A stretch of 64,000 bases of DNA from Streptococcus mitis (GTDB lineage: Bacteria > Bacillota > Bacilli > Lactobacillales > Streptococcaceae), in the NCBI RefSeq assembly GCF_000722685.1, contig NZ_JPFV01000012.1, positions 186,001 to 250,000 on the forward strand. Direction: 5' to 3'. Below are positions 1-7,687 of this stretch, one piece after another. The position numbers were made by a program, and so were the translations under genes. Position 1 is the first letter of the stretch; the number at the start of each line of letters is the position of its first letter. The notes beneath the pieces were generated by a model. It did not search any database, had not been told where the DNA came from, and saw only the letters and a list, made by a program, of their open reading frames with translations.

Positions 1-2791
1 CGATGTTCACGCCTGCTTTATTCAAATTCTTCTTGGTAGGTTTCACGGTGGGAACGCTGTTTACAACTGTATCAGTTTGATATCCGTTCCCGAAATCAAC
101 TTGGTAAGCTGTATTTTCAAATGATTTACCTGTATTTCGTAGGTCTTCCTTTGTCACCATTGGATCAATAATTGTAACCGATTTTCCTGATTTAATATAC
201 TGGTTAAAATAGGCTTCTGGATCATCCACTAAAAATACTTGAAAAGCACCTTTGAGCTTAATTTCAGAACTAGCAAGAAAAGCTTTTACCTTATCATTAT
301 CAACGGCATCTATAGAATCATACTGATACACTGAGATACCAGCAACTTCTTGTCCTTCGCTATCAATATAACGAATATCCGATTGATTAATCGTAACAGC
401 CTCTTCTGGGTAATCATCAATTGCTCCAAATCCTTTTAGAATAGTAGATGAATCTGCTTTCATCCCCTTATATTGATCATAATCCAAGGTAATATGGTAG
501 TAATTTGTCGAACCAGCTAGAACTGGTTTACCATCAATGATAACTTTATCCTTATTGTAATTATGTTTAAGAGGTTGAATTAAATTATTATTTGGATTGT
601 CAGGATCGTTCGGTTTACCAGGTGTTGAAACCTGAACAATATTTGAATAACTTTCGTACTTATTGTTAATCTTTAATTGGAAGTTATTCTTGTAAGTTGC
701 ACCATCATTTGTAACTTTTCCTACTAAAATTGGAGCTGGTACTTGTACTTCCTTACTTAAATCTTGATTAAGCTTAGATTTCAAACTTTCTAAGCCTTTC
801 ACCCGAACAACATGGTTCGATTCGTCATAAGTTAATTCAAAATCTGAACTAACTTTTTTGGAAGCTTCAACATCTAACACAAAACCTAAAGGCAAGGCAT
901 CCACAATTTCAAAGTCGGTAATAGCTTCACGATTAGCTGGAAGTGGCTTAGTTGTTAATTCCCACTGTACTGTTGAAAGCTTAGGCACATAGCTTTTATC
1001 AATAGATTCACCTGTAGAATTCTTTACAAACTTTTCAAGATCAGGTGTAGCCTGTAAACGTGCATATCTAACTCTAACTGTTGGAGCTGACAACAAAGAT
1101 GGAATTTCTTTCTCCTTTGGCTCCTCTGGTTTTGGTGGTAGTGCTTCCTCTTCTTTCCCTTTTGGAGAACTTGGTGGAGTAGTTTCCTTCTCATAGGTTG
1201 GCTCAAATGGTTTTGTTAAGAAAGGTGCCTTTTTCAATTCTGCACCAGATCCCAAAATTGTAAACACGACATTTTGAGCATTTCCTTTCGCATTCTCTGC
1301 ATCCCATTCAGCGGGAGTTCTTCCCTCTGTCGAACCAGGGGATGATGTGTGAAGATAAGTTAGGCTAGATCCGTAACCTACTGAAGCAAAGGAACCTCTA
1401 GGAATATCTAAAACATCATTTACACCTTCTTCAACTCCTCTCATAACTCGACCATCAAAATTTAAACCAGAGGCACTTGGATTAATAACCATTCCACGAC
1501 CAGATGAACCATAACTCAAATTTGAGCCTTGCCCCCAATCGACATCTGTAATCACTGTACCAATTAATAAAGAAGCTGGTGTTGTCGTACCTTCAATATA
1601 AAAATCAAAAACCATTTCCAAACGGGTATGATTATTATAGACAAAGTATAAACTTCCTCCATCTCCTCCCTTAAGATAAACATCCGGATCTGTCACAGGA
1701 ACACCATTTTGAACTTCTCCTTGGTAGTCTCCTAAATCAGAAACCATGACTTTTGCCATAATCTTTCTACCATCTGTCAACGTTCCAATATTATGAATAT
1801 AAAATGTATCTCCAACTTTTGGAGCTTTAATTACATCGTAGACTCCTGTACGATCTTTGCCAACTTGAGTTCCTTCATTCCCTGTTACATAAGTATCTGC
1901 ATGATAGCCTAAAAATCCGTCCATGCTCTCTACTTGGAGATCATCATCTGGTACAACTGTAAAGTTACTATAATACTCCATCCCTAGACCAAATGTATTA
2001 AATTCTCCATAGACTTTAAAACCTGTTTCAGATCCAGATCCAAATAAAGGCTTGCTTGTTTTAATTGCATCTCGCTCAGCTTTAATAGTTGCTAGCTTCT
2101 TTGTATAGTCTGTCAAAGAGCTTTCATAAGCTACTTTCTTAGCTGCGTTTCGTTTTCGGATTTCTGCGTTCTCTTGATTAATACGATCTGTTTCTGCCTG
2201 ATTCTCTCGTTGATTTTTTTCATTCTCTGCACGAATACTAGTATTCTTCTGATTAATTCGATTCACTTCAGCCTTATAAGAATCTAAATCCTTTTGATAT
2301 TTTTCTTTCTTTGAAGCATTTTCTTCTTGGATTTTCTTTCGTTCTGCTTGATTCTGTTTCTTTTCTTCTATATATTTTTCAGTAGCTTTCTCAACACTAT
2401 CTGCTTGTGTGCGATAATCGCTTTCGACTTCCTTTTGCTTTTTGTCCAACTCAGAGGCTGTACTTGCGATTCCTTTATCTACTACAGAATCAAATTCCAC
2501 CTTCAATCCAGCTTCTTGTGCCTTTTTAACAGTTTCATCTAAACTAGAATGAGAAATAGAAACTTCTAACGTTCCTATTTTTTCTTCACTCTTTCCTTGA
2601 TTTTCAGTAGAAATACTGCTTGGACTCGTCTGGGCATAAGGCGCATTTGTGGCTGGATTTTCAGTTCGTTCATCTGCCATAACTGGACTTATCATACTTA
2701 AAGCTGCTAAACCTAGTATCACTCCACAAGTTCCATAAATTTTTGATTTCCGAATAGAGCCATATGTTTTTGTTTCTCTTACTTTGTGCAT
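1..2791 (-). CDS. Antigen I/II family surface adhesin (3' end outside window)
   Basis: Large cell-wall adhesin of the antigen I/II (SspB/AspA/BspA) family, 930 residues visible; the stop codon and any LPXTG anchor lie beyond base 1. Start ATG at 2789-2791 follows AAGGAGATAGA. Order: YSIRK-like signal (YGSIRKS) with cleavage near residue 37; charged coiled coil about 75-245, much shorter than the alanine repeats of SspA/SspB; GbpC/V-type domain about 245-510; short proline-rich linker about 525-564 (PPKPEEPKEK); C1 about 580-720; C2 about 735-905; start of C3 (KPTKKNLNKAGVNI). The family binds salivary glycoproteins, collagen or other bacteria. The short A region resembles the AspA/BspA type, which is often element-borne. 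It lies downstream of a surface exclusion protein, a pairing like PrgB/PrgA. Family certain; ligand unknown. Confidence 0.9.
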   Translation of the reverse strand, partial: MHKVRETKTYGSIRKSKIYGTCGVILGLAALSMISPVMADERTENPATNAPYAQTSPSSISTENQGKSEEKIGTLEVSISHSSLDETVKKAQEAGLKVEFDSVVDKGIASTASELDKKQKEVESDYRTQADSVEKATEKYIEEKKQNQAERKKIQEENASKKEKYQKDLDSYKAEVNRINQKNTSIRAENEKNQRENQAETDRINQENAEIRKRNAAKKVAYESSLTDYTKKLATIKAERDAIKTSKPLFGSGSETGFKVYGEFNTFGLGMEYYSNFTVVPDDDLQVESMDGFLGYHADTYVTGNEGTQVGKDRTGVYDVIKAPKVGDTFYIHNIGTLTDGRKIMAKVMVSDLGDYQGEVQNGVPVTDPDVYLKGGDGGSLYFVYNNHTRLEMVFDFYIEGTTTPASLLIGTVITDVDWGQGSNLSYGSSGRGMVINPSASGLNFDGRVMRGVEEGVNDVLDIPRGSFASVGYGSSLTYLHTSSPGSTEGRTPAEWDAENAKGNAQNVVFTILGSGAELKKAPFLTKPFEPTYEKETTPPSSPKGKEEEALPPKPEEPKEKEIPSLLSAPTVRVRYARLQATPDLEKFVKNSTGESIDKSYVPKLSTVQWELTTKPLPANREAITDFEIVDALPLGFVLDVEASKKVSSDFELTYDESNHVVRVKGLESLKSKLNQDLSKEVQVPAPILVGKVTNDGATYKNNFQLKINNKYESYSNIVQVSTPGKPNDPDNPNNNLIQPLKHNYNKDKVIIDGKPVLAGSTNYYHITLDYDQYKGMKADSSTILKGFGAIDDYPEEAVTINQSDIRYIDSEGQEVAGISVYQYDSIDAVDNDKVKAFLASSEIKLKGAFQVFLVDDPEAYFNQYIKSGKSVTIIDPMVTKEDLRNTGKSFENTAYQVDFGNGYQTDTVVNSVPTVKPTKKNLNKAGVNI

Positions 2792-2820
2792 TCTATCTCC
2801 TTATCTAAAATATCAATCAA

Positions 2821-2854
2821 TATAAAACCTCAAATGTTATAAACCCTCAAATGT
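2821..2854. repeat. Tandem 17-bp direct repeat upstream of the adhesin
   Basis: Two adjacent 17-bp copies, 2821-2837 and 2838-2854, differ at one base (on the minus strand ACATTTGAGGNTTTATA). They lie 30-63 bp upstream of the adhesin start codon, where a promoter or operator is expected. They may bind a regulator or supply -35-like TTGAGG boxes; no clean -10/-35 pair could be fixed. Confidence 0.6.
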
Positions 2855-2905
2855 TGGCGCCCGAGGCCTCTTATAATATAAAATCATCTCTTTCCTTTCC
2901 AAAAG

Positions 2906-2932
2906 AAAAAAGCCAGTTTTCACTGACTTTTT
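2906..2932 (-). terminator. Intrinsic terminator of the surface exclusion gene
   Basis: On the minus strand AAAAAGTCAGT-GAAA-ACTGGCTTTTTT, a 7-bp stem with one G.U pair and a T-run, 22 bp after the stop of the upstream choline-binding gene. It suggests the adhesin has its own promoter. Confidence 0.75.
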
Positions 2933-2953
2933 CTATACAATATTGTATGAATT

Positions 2954-4618
2954 TTAAGAAATCCACTTACCAGAATAATCTAAACGATAACCACCAATCG
3001 TCTCATTTTGTGCCATCTTACCATCTGCTTTCAAATAGTACCAAGCACTTCCGTCTTTGAACCATTGATTTTTCAGATAGCTTCCATCTGATTTGAGATA
3101 GTACCAGGCTTTATAGCTGGAATCGTATAGCCACTCACTTTGTGCCATTTTCCCATCTGACTTAAGGTAGTAGCTTCCTTGCCAACTATTTTGTGCATAG
3201 CTTCCATCTGACTTGAGATAGTACCAAGCTTTATAGTTGGAATCGTATAACCACTCACTTTGTGCCATTTTTCCATCTGACTTAAGGTAGTAGCTTCCTT
3301 GCCAACTATTTTGTGCGTAACTTCCATCTGACTTGAGATAATACCAAGCTTTATAGCTTGTATCATAAATCCATTCATTACGTGCCATCACACCATTTGA
3401 TTTGAGATAATAGTTTCCCTTCCAACCACTGAGAAGAGCTTTCCCTGCATGATCAAAATAATACCAATAACTTCCCTCTTGTTTCCATTGGTCACGCAAA
3501 TCAGATGTATTTTCAATCGGTTTAATAGGTTCTGCTTTCTTAGAATTATTTTCTTCTACAGAACTTTTACCTGTCTGGTTCTCCAGCTTACTTTTTAAAT
3601 CTTGATAAATTTTCTCTTTATTTTTGTAATCAACTTCTAATTTTTTTACAGCCTGATAACGATTTGAAGATCTTGGATCCGTTACTGAAGCTGTACTAAA
3701 ATTAGATTTCGTTGCTCGATTAATATTTTCCTGAGAAATAGTGATGAAATGAGCAGAGTTTACTGATGAAAGACTAGAAAACGATAATCCAAAATAATCT
3801 TTACTTGATGGATTCCCCCAGTTCAATCCTGCAATTGCTTGAGCATGCCCCCATTCAGTATCGTTTAACATAAATTCAACCATACCAGTATAAATAGCTT
3901 CCTTTAGCTGAGATTTGGTAGCTTCTCTTAATGCTACAGGTCTAAAGAACAAATTCTCATACAGTTGACCTCCTCTTTTTTCAGATTCAGCATCTGAGGT
4001 AGGCAAGCCATAGGTTTTTGCAACTCGGTTGATACCTTCGGCATTGTGACCTGATACACCTAATGTGCTTAATTTAGATAATCCCCAATCATCTTTTACA
4101 TACTCCTTTGCCACCTTATCCGCAAAATCAATTGCCGAACTAGAAACACTGACTCTAGGTGTCCCAACCTGAGAACGAACTTGGTTAATTAAATCTTGGG
4201 CAAAAAATGACAAATCCTGACGAACAGCTAGTGGTAGATTGTTGACATCCAGACGTTCTCCCTCATCAGCAACATCTTTGTGGAAACTATTTTGATTCTT
4301 TAATCTCAAACTTTCTGACTGCAAAATAGACTTCGCACTGTCACGTTCAGTCTGGCTAATATTAAAATCAGAAAAAACCATCTTCAAAGCCTTTATATAC
4401 TTATCGCTCAGTGTAATCGTATTGCTAGGTGAAGATGATAAAGCATTGTTATAGATACTTTTAGCTTGTTCATATTCTCTCTTAGCTTTAATCAATTTAC
4501 TTTTTAAACTCTCTACCTGACTACTCGTTGTACTATTCGCATACACAGGTTGACTATTTCCTAACCCAAGCAACGTTACACTGGCAGTTGTTGCCAAGAT
4601 GGTTGTTCTCAATTTCAT
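2954..4618 (-). CDS. SEC10/PgrA-like surface exclusion protein with choline-binding repeats
   Basis: A 554-aa secreted protein. Signal peptide 1-27 (cleavage near VYA-NS); coiled coil about 32-110; a globular domain about 130-310 of the SEC10/PgrA (CAP-like) surface exclusion type, with NAEGINRVAKTYGLP and EWGHAQAIAG; second coiled coil about 315-350; then about nine choline-binding repeats (WYYLKSDGSYAQNSW, SYYLKSDGKMAQSEW) to the C terminus. The repeats would hold it on phosphocholine teichoic acids, where PrgA-type proteins normally use LPXTG. The family reduces uptake of a related conjugative element and modulates cell contact. ATG at 4618 follows AAAAAGGAGATAAGATT. Domain call firm; exclusion role inferred from family and from the neighbouring adhesin and repA. 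Confidence 0.85.
   Translation of the reverse strand: MKLRTTILATTASVTLLGLGNSQPVYANSTTSSQVESLKSKLIKAKREYEQAKSIYNNALSSSPSNTITLSDKYIKALKMVFSDFNISQTERDSAKSILQSESLRLKNQNSFHKDVADEGERLDVNNLPLAVRQDLSFFAQDLINQVRSQVGTPRVSVSSSAIDFADKVAKEYVKDDWGLSKLSTLGVSGHNAEGINRVAKTYGLPTSDAESEKRGGQLYENLFFRPVALREATKSQLKEAIYTGMVEFMLNDTEWGHAQAIAGLNWGNPSSKDYFGLSFSSLSSVNSAHFITISQENINRATKSNFSTASVTDPRSSNRYQAVKKLEVDYKNKEKIYQDLKSKLENQTGKSSVEENNSKKAEPIKPIENTSDLRDQWKQEGSYWYYFDHAGKALLSGWKGNYYLKSNGVMARNEWIYDTSYKAWYYLKSDGSYAQNSWQGSYYLKSDGKMAQSEWLYDSNYKAWYYLKSDGSYAQNSWQGSYYLKSDGKMAQSEWLYDSSYKAWYYLKSDGSYLKNQWFKDGSAWYYLKADGKMAQNETIGGYRLDYSGKWIS
3111..3360. repeat. 120-bp tandem repeat in choline-binding domain
   Basis: The sequence starting at 3111 recurs at 3231 and, for a few bases, at 3351, an exact 120-bp period encoding 40 aa (two choline-binding repeats). 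The copies are nearly identical in DNA, showing recent duplication and likely copy-number variation between strains. Confidence 0.85.
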
Positions 4619-4673
4619 AATCTTATCTCCTTTTTGTTTAAAAACGTTCTTAAAATATTTATTTTATACTTTT

Positions 4674-4702
4674 ATTTTACCATTTTTAGAGGTTTTTCTC
4701 AA
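4674..4702 (-). promoter_or_regulatory. Promoter of the surface exclusion gene
   Basis: TTGAGA (4697-4702), 17-bp spacer, TAAAAT (4674-4679) preceded by TGG as an extended -10. It reads leftward 56 bp ahead of the ATG at 4618. Confidence 0.65.
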
Positions 4703-4782
4703 TTTTTTCTTGATTTTCATTCATCTATCCGCTTAATCAAAGATAGGACGTTTAAAACATATCAAATCTCCTATCCTTGATG

Positions 4783-4810
4783 AAACAGATAGATGAGGCT
4801 CTATCTGTTT
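4783..4810 (-). terminator. Hairpin after the 104-aa gene
   Basis: Perfect 11-bp inverted repeat AAACAGATAGA/TCTATCTGTTT with a 6-nt loop, overlapping the stop codon at 4809-4811. A second GATAGGA/TCCTATC hairpin follows at about 4742-4776. Neither has a strong T-run, so they may be weak terminators or mRNA 3'-end stabilisers. Confidence 0.45.
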
Positions 4811-5123
4811 AATGCTTCGTTGGACGATGATATCCTTTACCAGTCAGCAGTAAACGATTGATATTTCCTTGTTTAATGCGTCTAGCCACTAAAACATCAC
4901 CTCGTTTGATGGTGCGAATCTCTTTATAAATTTTTGAATATTCTACAATCATCCAGACCGTTTCTAGTTTACCTGCTAGATATCCGTTTTTAGATACCAA
5001 ACCATATCTGCTGGTTAATTTGATTTCATCGCCATTATCAAGTCTTGCGGTTGCATTTCCTTGATTTCCTAAGCGTCTAAGGTCAGCTAAAGTGACCTCT
5101 GTAACTAATTTTGATTGATTCAT
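4809..5123 (-). CDS. Hypothetical element-borne protein, 104 aa
   Basis: Not recognised as a named family. A small basic soluble protein rich in beta-type segments (ARLDNGDEIKLTSRYGL), with a basic C terminus (LLLTGKGYHRPTKH); no signal peptide, membrane segment or cysteine. ATG at 5123 follows a strong AAGGAGGAGATAAG. It lies between the repA group and the surface protein genes and follows an unusually long hairpin-rich leader (5124-5548), so its expression may be controlled by that RNA. Function unknown. Confidence 0.7.
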   Translation of the reverse strand: MNQSKLVTEVTLADLRRLGNQGNATARLDNGDEIKLTSRYGLVSKNGYLAGKLETVWMIVEYSKIYKEIRTIKRGDVLVARRIKQGNINRLLLTGKGYHRPTKH

Positions 5124-5548
5124 CTTATCTCCTCCTTACTGAATCAAGGCTGATTTACAGCCATGCCGAGGTATGACGTACATACCTGCTGTATTTTTTA
5201 CACACGGTTTTAAGTCTAGAAACCGCAAACTCCTTCAGCTTAGGCTTTGCCTGCTTTTACGTGGTGGAACAGCACTAGATATCCTTTTCTAGCCTACACA
5301 CCGCCCTTGTTCTTCTTTTTATGCTTAGTTCCGCTAATCAGGACAGTGGGGGTATTCAATTTTCAAAGGTCAAAAGTAGTTTTATGACTTGCTCAGGTCA
5401 AGTATTTTAGAAATATAGAATCGGTTGGGAAGATGTAGCTTTCATAGCTTACCCTCCATTAATTCTCTCTTGGTTATTAAACAATCCCATAAAATCAATC
5501 CTCTTTCTGTTGCCATGATGAGAGAATTTGGCTGAGTTTCTCAGCTCT
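5124..5548 (-). other. Non-coding, hairpin-rich segment (candidate structured RNA)
   Basis: About 425 bp with no credible gene inside a tightly packed element. On the minus strand there are several short hairpins: 5275-5292 (CTAGA..TCTAG), 5205-5225 (CGGTTT..AAACCG), 5170-5186 (GGTATG..CATACC) and 5149-5162 (GGCTG..CAGCC). They run up to the Shine-Dalgarno of the 104-aa gene. It could be a long regulatory leader, a separate small RNA, or replication/transfer DNA of the element. No Rfam family was recognised by eye. Confidence 0.4.
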
Positions 5549-5557
5549 TTATTTTTT
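5530..5557 (+). terminator. Plus-strand terminator-like hairpin facing repA
   Basis: GGCTGAG-TTT-CTCAGC followed by TCTTTATTTTTT. The T-run is on the plus strand, although all surrounding genes are on the minus strand. It may end an antisense transcript running through 5124-5530, or work weakly in both directions. It overlaps the stop of the 37-aa ORF. Confidence 0.4.
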
Positions 5558-5662
5558 CGGTAAATCAAAAACAGCTTTAGGAATCGTGTAGATTTTCTCC
5601 TTCGGGCTACGACCTATCGTTAGCACTTTACCATCAATTGGTCTAAATTCATCTTTTAACAT
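5549..5662 (-). CDS. Small hypothetical protein downstream of repA, 37 aa
   Basis: ATG at 5660-5662 overlaps the repA stop (ATGTTAA) and has AGGGAG 6 bp upstream, a classic translational-coupling arrangement. The 37-aa product begins MLKDEFRPIDGKVLTIGRSP and ends FDLPKK; it has no membrane segment. It is soluble, basic, and of unknown family. Being coupled to repA, it may be a replication accessory or control protein; that is inference. Confidence 0.6.
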   Translation of the reverse strand: MLKDEFRPIDGKVLTIGRSPKEKIYTIPKAVFDLPKK

Positions 5663-6798
5663 GTTTCAACTCCCTTAGATAATTCTGATAAATAGCTATT
5701 GAGTTTCGTCTCCGACAGTTTATCTGGATAATAATGGGCAACCACACTAGGACACTCTTCAGGGAATTTTCTAGCATACTCACTTTGTCCTGATAGCTCA
5801 AGGAAACCATGTTCTTTTTCAATGAGTAGAGCCATCTTCCAAAAACGAATCATCATTTTGTAGAAGTAGGCTGGGACATTCTGGATTGGTTTTTCTTCAG
5901 CCTCTCCTGTTTTAATTTTGAAAATCAATTTATCAAGCTCACGTTCAAGATCTTGCAGCCAAACCTCTCCATAAATTTCCTGACCGGCTAAGAGGTTGTT
6001 GTAATTCTTCTCAACTTGACGTTTCGATTGATAGATTTTATTTTCAAGAATTTTTGCATCTTTTCCAAACATACTGAGTTTCTGAACTAGTTGAGGAGAA
6101 AGAAAACCATGTTGCCCCATTTTAAATGCTTCAGAAATTGATAAACCAGATAAAGATGACTCGCCCTCGTATCGATTAGTATCGTATGAGGACTCTGTCT
6201 GACTCCTCTCTGTATTTATTCCGTCCGTTTTATGGACGTTTTGAAGTCCATTTTGTGGACGTCCGTTTTGTGGACTTCCGCTATTACCGAGGCGTTTTGG
6301 TGTTTTTTCTATATCACACTCTTTTTCATAGAGAACTTTACCAAAAGCATCTATCCTCTTTAACAACTCACCATCGATTGAATAGTGCTCCACTATTTCT
6401 AAATTAGCATCCACTAGTTGAAGATAAAGTCTATTGGGCTTATTGAGTCCCTGCCTAACTTCTCGTAAGAGACCATGTTCTTGCAGTTCTTTCTTAATCT
6501 TAGTAACCTTCATCTTTCCCTTATCTAGTAACAACATCAAATCAGATACTGTAAAAATTAGAAAGACCGCTCCGTTCTCATCAACGTAATCTCTATTTCC
6601 CTTCTGAAAAGAACTGATACTTAATTTACAACGATTATAGAGAGCGCCATATGCTAACTTGGCATCAGATGAAAGACCAGTATAGGAACTAGTCAATTTG
6701 ACATAGCCGTTCTCGTTATGTTGAATACGAGTGAAAAAGATTTCTGGAATTTGATAAAAAGTTTGTGTTGCTAGTTGATCAATCGTGATATCCGCCAT
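5656..6798 (-). CDS. repA: RepA_N-family replication initiator
   Basis: A 380-aa replication initiator of the RepA_N type. The N-terminal winged-helix domain (about 15-125) shows the family's FFTRIQHN, LSSDAKLAYGALYNRC and LMLLLDKGKMKVTKIKKEL motifs. A low-complexity middle (about 170-215, PQNGRPQNG) contains iteron-like DNA repeats, and the C-terminal 170 residues are helical and less conserved. RepA_N proteins initiate theta replication of Gram-positive low-copy plasmids and also occur on conjugative elements, where they may maintain the excised circle. ATG at 6798 overlaps the previous gene's stop (TAATG) with GGAGG upstream. Family assignment strong; current activity not shown. Confidence 0.88.
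   Translation of the reverse strand: MADITIDQLATQTFYQIPEIFFTRIQHNENGYVKLTSSYTGLSSDAKLAYGALYNRCKLSISSFQKGNRDYVDENGAVFLIFTVSDLMLLLDKGKMKVTKIKKELQEHGLLREVRQGLNKPNRLYLQLVDANLEIVEHYSIDGELLKRIDAFGKVLYEKECDIEKTPKRLGNSGSPQNGRPQNGLQNVHKTDGINTERSQTESSYDTNRYEGESSLSGLSISEAFKMGQHGFLSPQLVQKLSMFGKDAKILENKIYQSKRQVEKNYNNLLAGQEIYGEVWLQDLERELDKLIFKIKTGEAEEKPIQNVPAYFYKMMIRFWKMALLIEKEHGFLELSGQSEYARKFPEECPSVVAHYYPDKLSETKLNSYLSELSKGVETC
6223..6275. repeat. Iteron-like repeats inside repA (candidate oriV)
   Basis: Three 15-bp units GTCCRTTTTRTGGAC at 6223-6237, 6246-6260 and 6261-6275; each unit is itself a GTCC..GGAC dyad. They fall in the variable middle of repA, where RepA_N plasmids are known to carry their origin. 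An origin is therefore inferred. Confidence 0.6.
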
Positions 6799-6980
6799 TA
6801 AAATCCTCCTACAACTTGTAACCTCAAGCCACCAGCTTCAGGAAAATAGACAAGATGAGCTCGTTCTAACTCTTCAATAGCCGCAATAGCTCGGCTTCTA
6901 GTCCATCCCATCGTATTCATCAAATCGAAAATCATTACGTCTCTAGTCAACCTTGAGAAGTTTGTTTGGTGTTGTTTCAT
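6798..6980 (-). CDS. Small hypothetical protein upstream of repA, 60 aa
   Basis: Starts at ATG 6978-6980 after AAAGAAAGGATCACAT; longer upstream starts would overlap the DUF2786 gene and lack a ribosome site. The 60-aa product (MKQHQTNFSRLTRDVMIFDL...) has a helix-turn-helix-like stretch, GWTRSRAIAAIEELERA, about 29-45, so it may bind DNA. Its stop overlaps the repA start by one base, implying co-translation. Possibly a copy-control or replication accessory protein; exact family not recognised. Confidence 0.65.
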   Translation of the reverse strand: MKQHQTNFSRLTRDVMIFDLMNTMGWTRSRAIAAIEELERAHLVYFPEAGGLRLQVVGGF

Positions 6981-7014
6981 ATGTGATCCTTTCTTTAAGT
7001 AAGCCACTTTATAT

Positions 7015-7686
7015 TCATACTTGTAGTAATTCTTCTGATAGCAACCTAGTCTCTTTTGCGTTTTCAAAACCAGCAATATAGGCCTCATAATCAATGTCAA
7101 CTTTAACATTAATGGTTCTATTATTTAAACTTCCCATGCGACGATGTTGTTCTTCCAAAACTTCTGCTGGGATTTTTACCATCAAACCAAATTCTTCTGA
7201 TGATTGAGCCTGGTCCTGAAAACGTTGGTCTATTCCGTTTAAGAAACCTAGTAAGTACGATTTCTTATAGTCTTTCCATCTTGCTCTTGAGACTGTAGGG
7301 AAAAGTCGTTTTAGCCGATATTTAAGGTATAAGAGTGCACCTTCGTAAACCTTACTACAAAATTCAGCATCAGATTGATATCCAAAGAAAATTATCTGTG
7401 TGATGCCGTCTTCAGGAAGTCGTCTTCTTATCGTTTTACATCTAAAATTTTCACCTAAAATACCTGCTAACTTTTCTTGCCACCATGGAAGTCTATATTC
7501 CCATGTTCCTATTGTTTCACCAATATCCTTTTGAATTTTACTATTCGTTAAATCATTCATAGAAAGATTATGCTTCACCATAAGTCTTTGAGCCATCAGA
7601 AGGGCAGTCTGTCCCTCTTCATCGTTTGGTGCATCGTAAGCTAACTCTAAAAGATTCTGTATCTTCTCAATTATTTTATTATCCAT
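7015..7686 (-). CDS. DUF2786 domain-containing protein
   Basis: A 223-aa protein with an N-terminal DUF2786 module (about 2-45: KIIEKIQNLLELA, DEEGQTALLMAQRLMVKHNLSM), common on phages, plasmids and conjugative elements. The middle (about 55-170) is basic and aromatic (EYRLPWWQEKLAGILGENF). The biochemical role of the family is not established. The ATG at 7684-7686 is one base after the previous stop (TGATATG) and is preferred over a longer reading because it begins the conserved domain; it is probably translated by coupling. Confidence 0.75.
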   Translation of the reverse strand: MDNKIIEKIQNLLELAYDAPNDEEGQTALLMAQRLMVKHNLSMNDLTNSKIQKDIGETIGTWEYRLPWWQEKLAGILGENFRCKTIRRRLPEDGITQIIFFGYQSDAEFCSKVYEGALLYLKYRLKRLFPTVSRARWKDYKKSYLLGFLNGIDQRFQDQAQSSEEFGLMVKIPAEVLEEQHRRMGSLNNRTINVKVDIDYEAYIAGFENAKETRLLSEELLQV

Positions 7687-7687
7687 A

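Noticed and set aside
3111..3360. Regular repeats as a possible CRISPR array
   Set aside because: 120-bp units are coding choline-binding repeats without spacers.
5405..5460. 12-codon ORF (MKATSSQPILYF) with GGAGG upstream, as an attenuator leader peptide
   Set aside because: Too short and isolated to separate from chance; no antitermination structure could be tied to it.
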